Shown piece by piece: positions 49,087 through 64,000 of a stretch of DNA of 64,000 nucleotides (its first letter is position 1; every line of letters starts with the position of its first letter). Source of the DNA: Wuchereria bancrofti (Eukaryota > Nematoda > Chromadorea > Rhabditida > Onchocercidae); contig SSBO01000001.1 of NCBI GenBank assembly GCA_005281725.1, forward strand, positions 5,068,399 through 5,132,398, written 5' to 3'. The position numbers were made by a program, and so were the translations under genes. The notes beneath the pieces were generated by a model. That model did not search any database. It was not told the origin of the DNA and saw nothing but the letters and a program-made list of their open reading frames with translations.

Positions 49087-52038
49087 TTAGCATTCTTTCA
49101 ATTTCGGTAGAAACGAATCGACTCGATTAATCCATAAATTAGCACACTGTTTATGGTATACAGTACCGGTAAATTCAAGCATGGAATTTGGAGAAATGTG
49201 TAACAAGCAAATACCGCATAATGAAGAAATGGTTTTGTTGACTGCCTCTGCTAGCTGATTTGCATCTTCATTATTAATGCTTTCCTCTGTAAAATATTCC
49301 AAACGTGCCCATATTTTGTCGATTTTATAAAGCAATTCTTTCTGCTTAACCAATTTATCTACTCTCCCTTTCCGTATTCTTAATGTCTGCAAAAATGATT
49401 CATTAATACAATTACCGTAGAAGCAAAATATTTCACTATATTATATTGTTTTATCAAATGAAGAAAATAATAAAATCAATATGTACTGTTCTAAAAATTC
49501 ATTTTCAAACTGATTCCGAGATTTTTTTCAACCAATTATCCTATCATTTTACACTAAGAATAGTAAATACCGACTGCTTCAAAAATAAAGTTCCTTCTTA
49601 GCACAGCGTAATCTTTTTCGTTTCATATTAAGCTTCTCTCCTTTAATGATGGATTGCATATCTAAAATCCATCCCACTATTATCAAATTACCTTGAGAAC
49701 TATGCAATCAGAAAAAGCAATTTGGATTTTTTGTTTTAATCATGTTTAAAATAAGTTTGTTGAAGAGGGCGGAAGTATGACACCTGTTTGTTTCCTTTCC
49801 AATTTCTAAATATGTATAAAAAAGTACCAACTGCTGACCATTTTATAGATTTGATAAAGTGAATTCAAGTATCTTGAACCACGATCAGTAAGAACGATTT
49901 CCGCAATATATGCCGTTGCTGAACAAGGCAGTAATGAATCTGCATCATTTAGCAATGTATATGCTTCTTCAATGCAACGTCGCCAAACGTAAAGACATTC
50001 TTCCTACAAAATATCTCGCTTAACACTAATTTCGATAAAATTATTTTTCTTCCTTTTTCGTAAATCAGAAAATTATTTATGTCATATGGAATTTGTTCTT
50101 TATAATTCAACACTAAGCAGTCAAATAAAATTATCAAAAAAAAAATCAAATAAAAACTACGCAGTTAAATAAAACAAACGAACATACTTCTCTCTCTTCG
50201 CTCACACCGGTTATCAATTTCATGCTCGCATAAACATCTAAGCCTGAAATTATAAAAAAATTTTGCAGAAATTATAACAAAATTCTGGCAAGTTTAATAA
50301 TCGAACTATGAATAGTTTCGACGAGATTGTTACTTTTATTCACATTTAGTTTCACTTTTTGGTGCTAACAGTTTCGCTGTCTGAAAAAATGAACATTGTT
50401 ACAAAGAATAAAAAATTAGGAATTAAGTAAACTATAGGAACTAGGAACTTGAATGAATAAGAAAAAGCATACTTCGTACTGACTCTAGAATTCCTGCAGT
50501 TTTATTCATATCAATATTTGTCGAACTACTACCACTAGAAGGAATCGTTTCCGAAAGCGGAGTTTGTGAATTTGGCTTCAATATATTAGGGACAACATTC
50601 ATAATGTCACCCAGTAATCCAGAATTTTTCAAAAGATTGTTTTTTGATTGGCAAATATCCTTCGCAAGAAAGTGATTATTCAAATCGGTCGTAATATCGA
50701 AAAACTGATTTGAAGCAAGAACGATCGTAGCTTGAGTTTCCGAAGCAGAACTATCCATATGAGATGCATTAACAGTGCTGATTGATGGATATGATTGTAA
50801 AGTAGGATTCTGTGTAACGGATATTGTCGTTGACTGAGTAAATGTCGTTGAATTACCGATTGGTTTGGAAAAGTCGATATCTGCGAGAAGAGATACTGCA
50901 CTTGTTGCCACTGTATGTAGATTTGCTGCTACCCCCGAGGAGTCAGAAGCTTTTTGTACAGTTTGAAAAAACCCCTGCTGTTGGAAAATATCTCCATCAG
51001 GCAAATGCTGTGCAAATGGCGCGCATGCTTGCAAATGTGGGATTGGCAGCATAGACATTGTTGATAAAGCCGATAATGGTTGGCCTTTCTGGAAAAATTC
51101 CGTCAAAAAGAGAGAATAAAAATTTAAACCTGGGGAAAAAAGCAATGCATATATTTTGCTAAATCAATGTTTTTCATTAAATTGCTCTAAAATGACTCGG
51201 AAGGTTCTTGTTTCCTGATTTATTTAAAATCAATTTCTTACATATTCGTAAATACAGTTACATCCTAAATACATTAATTCTAACCAATCCTTCTTTGATT
51301 TATGTATAATTTATACACTAAATAAAAAAATTCTTTGTATATCATACCACTTTCTTTTACAAATAGTTGAGTCAAGTCTACGCAATGTAAGTCCCTACTA
51401 TCTTAAAAATGTTAAAAACGTCATTACAAATTAACCAATGGAAACTAAAGGAAAAGAGAAGGGACCTTGGCTTGTTTGTTTAAGTACTGTATTATTTTGT
51501 TCTAAACAAAACAGCTCCAAATAAAAAAATAAAACCGATGAGAACAAAAGCTTACCTGTATTAGTGCAATAAGTGCTAAGTATGAGAAGAATTCTTGTCG
51601 TGTAAGTTGACCAGGCATGGTCCTATTCACCAATGACCATATATTACCGAGTATAGCCCGCGGAAGGCATGACGTGACCATTAAATTACAAACAAGTGTA
51701 GTATCAGGTAACTGCGACTGGCTTGCAGCACCACACTTAGCAATAGCTTCCTTGTAGAAAAGAGGAACACGGTTTTCCTGGAGAAGTGATGGCGGTACAA
51801 CGCCGCCATTTTGTATTATAAAACCTAAACGTGAGCAATAAAATTTAAACGGTTTTAATCCACATGGGTTTTAATTTAATTAGAGCATGTCCACAACATA
51901 GTAAACCCATAGGAAAGCCTGAGCTCTATAAATAATAATTATTATTAACTGACAACAAAGAATTTTACCTGCACCACTTCCAGAAAACATATCGTTGGTA
52001 CCAGTATATTCCACACGACCCATAACAATATGTGCCAT
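49087..52038 (-). CDS. SYNRG: Synergin gamma-like EH-domain protein
   Basis: Gamma-synergin is an AP-1 partner on clathrin-coated trans-Golgi and endosomal membranes. Seven exons close in phase: 52038-51969, 51824-51556, 51088-50480, 50380-50356, 50243-50206, 50003-49839 and 49386-49087. They give about 491 residues. The second exon holds an EH domain (NLMVTSCLPRAILGNIWSLV, then MPGQLTRQEFFSYLALIAL). A 200-residue serine, threonine and glutamine-rich linker follows. The C-terminal exon matches the synergin tail: LCGICLLH, about 20 residues, then YHKQCANLWINRVDS, giving a C-x2-C plus H-x3-C set that could bind zinc. The protein is much shorter than the human one (about 1300). The start could be the ATG at 52023 instead. 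The GGT|GTGAGC donor at 50206 was chosen by phase. Confidence 0.82.
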
Positions 52039-53034
52039 AAACACAGCCTTAACAAATCGCAAAAAGTCACTAAGACTCCATTCTTAACGAAGATAACCTG
52101 CAATACTCTATATAGCTATCAATAAAAGTCTTCAAAACAGCAATCAGTCAAGCAACTCGTGATGTAGAGTACTTCAAAGTTATAAATTTGTGTCTGGCGT
52201 CCTTAGTCATAACAATGTCAGCTAGAGAAAATTAACTGTCGTTATTTGAAAAAAAGAATGGGAAATCAAAAACAGAAAGAATTGCAAGTACTGCGCAAAA
52301 AAAAAGTACGCACACGAAAAAACAAAGCGCGTTTGGAATCAACAAGCAAACAAAAAAAAAAACTTTAATAGTCAATTAGCAAATAAAAGTCATACATACT
52401 ATTAATCTTACACACTTATAAATGGACTAAAAAATTTAACAAAGATTTTCTTTACAAAAGCTATCTTTTTCATTAAATGTAACAGAGATTTCCACTTTTT
52501 CCGATATAGCTGAAAAAAAAAAAATTGGTTCTCAGATATGAAATGCAAACAATTCAAGTAATCTTACTGACCTCATTTGCTGAAAAACAAGTTCATTACA
52601 GCTAAAAATTTTGTTGGAATTGAAAAACAACTGGTAATAACAGTTATTTTGCACGTAAGCAAAAAAAATCACGTCTTTCAACTTCATAACAGATGAGAAT
52701 GTACAGCTGGGTACTGAAACGAAAGTTCATAAGGCATTAACACAGTCAAACTGAGCATTAATACAACAATTATTAGCAAATTTTGAGTAAATATAAACAT
52801 TACAAAATGCAGACAGCTCGATCAGTTCAGAAGGAAACAACTTTTTCACCAAAAAAAGATGGAAAAGTACTCCAAAACAAGATATCCAACAAGAATATTA
52901 AGATTGTCCTTCAAAGAATTTAATTGATATATCGCCTATAATTTCCTTATGAGTAAAAATCAAAATTTTCAATGACATATTTTTCAGAAAGCTAAAAAAG
53001 ACTTTCGAAGATTGTTTTAATTAACAATATCAAT
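52039..53034. other. Intergenic region between ChPF 3' end and synergin 5' end
   Basis: About 1 kb of A-rich sequence on the plus strand. No exon or repeat supported. It should hold the synergin promoter. Confidence 0.5.
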
Positions 53035-56000
53035 TCAAACAACTACCATCTTCCTCGCTTTCCGACTGAGCAACAAATTAGCTAACTGTGTCTTAGAGGC
53101 AAGTCCTTCACGTCGCCTAAGTAAACAACGAGCATAGTGCGTATCCACCAATTCCGGATTACAAACTCGACTGTGGTACCGTAACCGCAGAGCTGGCTCA
53201 ACGGCTCGCATCATGTGGATACTCTGATGACCAAGAAACAGTGATGACAAATCTAACAGCAATGATTTACTGTTCAAGCGTGAACGAGTTTGTATGAAAT
53301 CTGCACCGTACAAAGAAAAGACAGAAAAATCCAAGGGATCGAAGTGACCTCGATCCTGCAATATTTGCTTATTTTTATTCCACAACAATATTTCCAGAGC
53401 ACTGGTAAAAAAAATGTATGTATACGCTTACAAGCAGTACCGGATAAACAGAATGGACCGAGTTCACAGCAGAACGATCTCTATCTAACACAGATTGATT
53501 TCTGGTAATTCCGTTGCTTTAGTCGGCTTCTTTGCTCATGACCAAACTAATTCGGCACTATACATCTTCCAGAGTACAATCGCTTACGAAATATGACAGT
53601 CATAAAGTGTCAACTTGATCTGTTCATAGTTATCAAACCCACCTTATGAACAATAAGTGGCCGTATATTTCGTTTAAAAGTAGCATCACGGAACTTGCTC
53701 ATAAATGTATCTGCACCATTTATTTCCAGTGATCGAGCTTTTTGATCAATTCCACCCATTTCGTGAGCTCTCTCGACGTTAAGAACTTTCAGTTTTGATT
53801 GTAGTGCTTCATTCGCGCTCACAATTCGAGGATGATATTCCACAAATGGAAGCGGAAAGAATACCTTCAAAAACGATATAAGCTGACTGATAGCGGAAGC
53901 AGTAACAGAAGAATCATAAGTAAATGAAAATTATAAGTTGATGGTTATAAATGCATCTAATATTATCGCAGCGGCAATACATTACAGGCTACCCCATATG
54001 AAACACACCGTGATCCCACCTAGGGAAACATATTACATTCTGAAAAGTATCTAATTGCCTATTAAATCAACCGCTGATGTTGCGCATAGAAGAACTAGGG
54101 TCACGAAGTTTCATAATAGTGAAGAGATTTAGTGTACTAAATACATATTATCAAAACTGTTACTATTTCGATCAAAAAAACTCCCTACTTGAAAATGTTT
54201 GATAGTATTTATGCGCACTCGATCAAGAAATTCATGCTGAATGTCAGCATGCGGAGATAACAACAGATACATCATTTGCTGGCCAAAATGATCAACTGCT
54301 TCATCCAGTGCTGCTGCTGCCATAACCGGATGACTATCCTGCTTCAATATTAATAACATAGTTTCTGTTTGTGCTTGCTTACACCTGAAAAAATGAGACA
54401 AATGATAAGATGCAATAATAAGTTGAAATTCTTGCATTTTGAGAAACTAATTCCTAGGACTTTCGCAAGGAACAAAAACTTAACAACATATACTAAAAAT
54501 TTCAAAATACCGTATTCTTAATTCAACAATATCGTCGTTAATTAGGCGAATGACAAAAGGATCAACACCACGTACAGCCACAATCAATCTGGTTTGTCGG
54601 TTATCACCAACTGATGACTGGCATAGGCTCACATAATGAGCTATGAGTCGACGAACAGCGCCCACTTCATCATTTGATCCAAGCGGTATTAAGATTGTTA
54701 AATCAGCATCTTCTTTTACATAAGGTACCTCAATAAGCATTTCTTTTTAGACATGGTGCCTTCTTAAAACTATCACTATTATTCAAAAATTTTACTTTTA
54801 ACATAAAAAAGTCGGAAAAGTGGAGAATATGAATGATGACAATAACAAAGTGGAGAATATGAGTGATGATAATAACAATAAAAACCGCATAATAATAAAA
54901 ACTGCACGGTGAAATTAATCAACAAAATTTTAAAAAAAAAGCAAAGAAAAAAGAAAAAATTAATCAACATCAAATAACTTACTTGCTGTAAAAGCTGGTT
55001 ATTAGATATTATTCGGGTCAGATGAACGCGATGCACCTTACCACCATATTTGTTACGATATAACAAGTCTACGATATAGTCCATACCCCGCAGTGGATCA
55101 AACAAACGATAGCCATTTCGAAGTTGCAGAAATTCATCACTTCCTTCATCACTTTCTTCAATAAATTTCCGAGCTGCTGCAACTATCTAGAAAAAACTGG
55201 TCGATGAATAAAAACAATCTGAATTAAAAGCCAAAACCTCTTGGACCTTTATAATCAAACTGCAAAGGAGAAATACAAATTAAGTCAATTCTGATGGAAA
55301 TTATTGGACTTGGAACCATGTAACTATAAATCTGACACATAATAACAAACTTCTTCAACATCCAACTTATCATCTCCAGTTAATGCGTAAACATTTTGAT
55401 TCGCTTCATTTTTGAAAATCTCTGTGTTTGTAAAGAAATGCCATTTCGGAACCTGAAAATTAAATTTAGTGTAATTATCTTTGGCACTAATTGCCTAAAC
55501 TGCTTTAAACTACGTAAAAAAGGTCTGGAAAAGACCTGATACCGATCTGGTGCTTTTGAATATGGTGGTAAACCAGCTGGCTGCGACGGTCCGTCAGTAA
55601 TATCGTACGATAATGAAACAATTTCAGCAGATAAGCGATCAATTTCATATTCTGTACGATTCAATTCGACATGTAAGAAATGCTGATGAAGCGCATGAGC
55701 ATCTACGTCCGAAAGCAAAGGTGAAACACTCAGTGATCTGAAAAACACCAAGTCTTTATGACTCTTTTTTGAATTCACACGAAACATAATACGTCTATGG
55801 AATAAAATTACTAGCAGTAATGAAAAATTGCGACGAATTTTGACTGGTGCACGATAAATGAATAATTTTACCGATTAAAATCTTGCGATGATGATGCCCA
55901 CCATCCAACAGTATCATGTATTGCTGTACCACTGCCGCCTTCAGATAATCCAACGACTTTCCACCAGTGATATGTTTGACTCTTAATAAATCAACAAAAA

Positions 56001-57537
56001 TAATGATATAAAGAAAAATAACGAAGCAGAAGATAGTGAGTTCGAATAAAAACCTGGTAGTGACTGGTGCACGATAAATTTGTTGCAAGATGAATGCAAA
56101 GTTCGAATGCACTGTGATCTGAACGGCTGGATATGGAACTGCATAAGTGTCTATATCTATAATGAAGTGTTTAAATATTGACTAAGAGCCACTTATGTAG
56201 AATTTACCTTCTGCTACCAACTTCTCCGTTATATCGCTCATTTAACTCTGTAGATATCAAAAAACTCGTTGTCTTATAACATTGAAACAAGGTTTCATTT
56301 CATTTCATATCTCTTTTTGCCAACCGAATAGTTGCATACCAATTTTATGTTACAATGCAACTGTTTTAATTTGAAATTTGCGAAGAAATTAAAAACGAAT
56401 TGGACTATCTCTTACTGTATAAGCGACTGCATAGCAAAATTTGTTAGTAAGATTCCAGCTTGCAAGCTACATCTGCTCGAATCGTCTCCACTCCCAACAC
56501 CAATAACCACACGACGGTTCCAGTCCACGTGATTAACAAATCGCATCAGTTCAAATGGATTTACGTATGTCGTGTCAGGTATCACGTAATACCAGTCAAA
56601 TTTTTCGTGCATAGTCTAAAATTTAAAACAATAAGAACTAGAAATTCAAAATATGACGCTGGAAACAAAAATAAGCAATTACCTTGTTTCTTGGTTCAGA
56701 AAATTGTTACACTTCGACTCAATTTCCAACCTACAATATTATAGGCTCGAAAAAAAATTCTTGTAATAAGTAATAACGTGGAGTAGGAACCATGTCATAT
56801 ACGGCATTGTTGATAATCAACAACTGACCATATTAAAAATAAGATTGAGAACTGGTATGTGTGAGTGTTGTCCATTTAATCTATATGGTGTGAGATTGGG
56901 AAGACTGGCTATGTCACCATCGATACGAGAGATATCAGCAAAAAGCTGTAAGTGAGGTACGTGCCGACTGATGGATGCATTCAATGCGACCATTAATGAA
57001 GATTGTCCGAGAATGACGACCACAAGTTTGTCCCGTATTCCCAATTCAGTTGCTGCAAATCCAGCTCTAACAACCTAAAACAAACTAATGTGACTCAAGA
57101 AATGATATCAAGAAAAACTTTTTTTTGAATCCGTAACAATGTACTATAAAGGACACACAGCCAGACAGGTACAAACAGACAGTGGACATCAATTCAAACT
57201 CTCGTCCATCAAACTAGATGAGATATTCTGCATTTTCAAGTCATACATATTCGATAATTACTGCTTCACTTCAAGTCATTACTATAGCTCATCACAAAAC
57301 TTTAACATTTATAAATTAATAACGACTATCAATAAACACAACCTTCCGGGTCTGAGATTGACCATTAGCTGTAGTTGCGACTTTTTTGATGATAACTTCC
57401 CAGTGCTCACTTGGTAACTCCTCGTCCGACGTTCTCGGAGGGATCAGTTCGTCAGGTAGAAATAGTAGTACTGACAAGAGTACACCAAGTACCAAACCCG
57501 AGGTAAGTGATACACTCGCACGCACTCCATGCACCAT
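53035..57537 (-). CDS. mig-22: Chondroitin polymerising factor (ChPF; MIG-22 type)
   Basis: ChPF is the Golgi partner that chondroitin synthase needs to build the chondroitin chain. Thirteen exons: 57537-57343, 57074-56829, 56615-56416, 56264-56208, 56156-56054, 55981-55872, 55737-55536, 55452-55351, 55186-54983, 54728-54511, 54384-54189, 53864-53643 and 53355-53035. They give about 791 residues; human CHPF has 775. An N-terminal membrane anchor (LVLGVLLSVLLFL) is followed by a GT31-like domain (DWYYVIPDTTYVNPFELMR, CSLQAGILL), a linker, and a GT7-like domain (FDPLRGMDYIVDLLYR, VPYVKEDADLTILIPL, FLDRVRINTIKHFQ, FPLPFVEYHP, HMMRAVEPALRLRYHSRVC, EGLASKTQLANLLL). DxD metal sites are absent at both usual positions, as in ChPF. 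Junctions 56416/56264 and 54983/54728 use weak acceptors. Confidence 0.92.
54818..54877 (+). repeat. Tandem 30-bp duplication in a mig-22 intron
   Basis: Two 30-bp units starting aaagtggagaatatga occur at 54818-54847 and 54848-54877 with two substitutions. They lie in the intron between exons ending at 54983 and starting at 54728. Confidence 0.85.
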
Positions 57538-58271
57538 TGACCCTGTGACTTTCAATTACCAAATTCCCACTTCGAGAATTCCCATAAATATATTGAGTTA
57601 AATGAGGTCAATCGAATGTTATACGCTTGACTGAGTATAATCAAGTGCAAGGAAAAGCCACAAACTATCGCAGCTAGAAAGAGAAACACACCTGTTAGCA
57701 ACAACACCGTGACAGTGCGATGCTCCTACAGCTTCTTTTACTTTCCCAGAATTAGAAAAAAACACAGACAGATCCGGAATCTCTCTCACTGCGCCTCCGT
57801 CATCCCTTTTCCCTTTGCTACCTAACATTCTCATCATTTGCGACCACTCCCTATTGCCCTTACCGTACCCACCACAGAATTCATCCAACTTCTGCGCTAC
57901 ATCATAACCTTACCATTCTCTGCGTTTCCTTCAAATACACATACACTTCGTGGTTCTTATTCACGAATCTTACTACTCTATCTCTCAGTTTACTTAAACT
58001 TCTTCAACTTCCCTTTCACCTCCCAATCCTCTTCTCTATCAGTGTTATTCTTCAATATAATGTAGTTTTATATTTGCCAGGTTGATGGATAAGTTGCTAA
58101 GATCACTTTCGCTATTGGTTTACCTACATCAGTTGACTGCTTGGTTGCTGAGTGAATGTTTTTTTGAGGAAAGTGTTAGGACGATTAAGTCTACTAGATG
58201 TCTCGAATATGATAAATTTAATATAATGACAAAAGAGAATTGGAGAGCGATTTTCAGGACATTTTGAAGCA
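57538..58271. other. Divergent intergenic region between mig-22 and EFTUD2
   Basis: About 0.73 kb separates the two start codons and must hold both promoters. The 57620-57900 part is CT-rich and GC-higher on the plus strand. Open frames here lack domains. Confidence 0.5.
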
Positions 58272-63957
<5,686 letters not shown>

Positions 63958-64000
63958 TATTATTTTGTCGTGTGTCCGATCTCGTTTTTTGTTTTCTTTT

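Overview
This is nuclear DNA from a nematode, most likely a clade III (filarial or spirurid-type) worm. It is AT-rich, its genes are cut into many small exons, and its best matches are animal and especially nematode proteins (BRE-3/Egghead, MIG-22/ChPF, a VHA-1/VHA-2 proteolipid pair). The exon models below were joined by hand from GT-AG boundaries, reading phase and family conservation. Coordinates are good to a few bases wherever phase closes, and the uncertain junctions are named.

Layout. 1-2255 (-): 5' two thirds of mitochondrial gatB, running off the left edge. 2950-5264 (-): FTSJ1/Trm7 tRNA methyltransferase. 5.3-8 kb: a disturbed stretch with an unassigned ORF, an antisense 28S rRNA fragment, and a single N at 7151 flanked by second copies of a gatB piece and of a 327-bp flank. 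11177-14569 (-): bre-3/egghead. 14.6-19.6 kb: no gene seen. 19608-21632 (+): YJU2 splicing factor, convergent with CDC23/APC8 at 22222-26499 (-). 27596-29090 (-): B4GALT7/sqv-3. 31304-34085 (-): F-box leucine-rich protein. 35955-36640 and 38774-40020 (+): two V-ATPase proteolipids. 40-49 kb: gene-poor, with one decayed ORF. 49087-52038 (-): synergin-gamma-like EH protein. 53035-57537 (-): chondroitin polymerising factor. 58272-63957 (+): EFTUD2/Snu114.

Functional threads. Three genes act in secretory-pathway glycan synthesis (bre-3, B4GALT7, ChPF), two are spliceosome factors (YJU2, EFTUD2), two serve translation through tRNA (gatB, FTSJ1), and two form the V-ATPase rotor. No tRNA gene, CRISPR array, intact transposon or bacterial insertion was seen.

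Most notable: the duplicated sequence either side of the N at 7151, which is either a misjoin or a structural haplotype lacking about 6 kb; an apparent AT-AG intron in B4GALT7; the antisense 28S rRNA fragment; a near-perfect hairpin followed by T17 between two convergent genes; and an 850-bp reading frame broken by in-frame stops at 46 kb.
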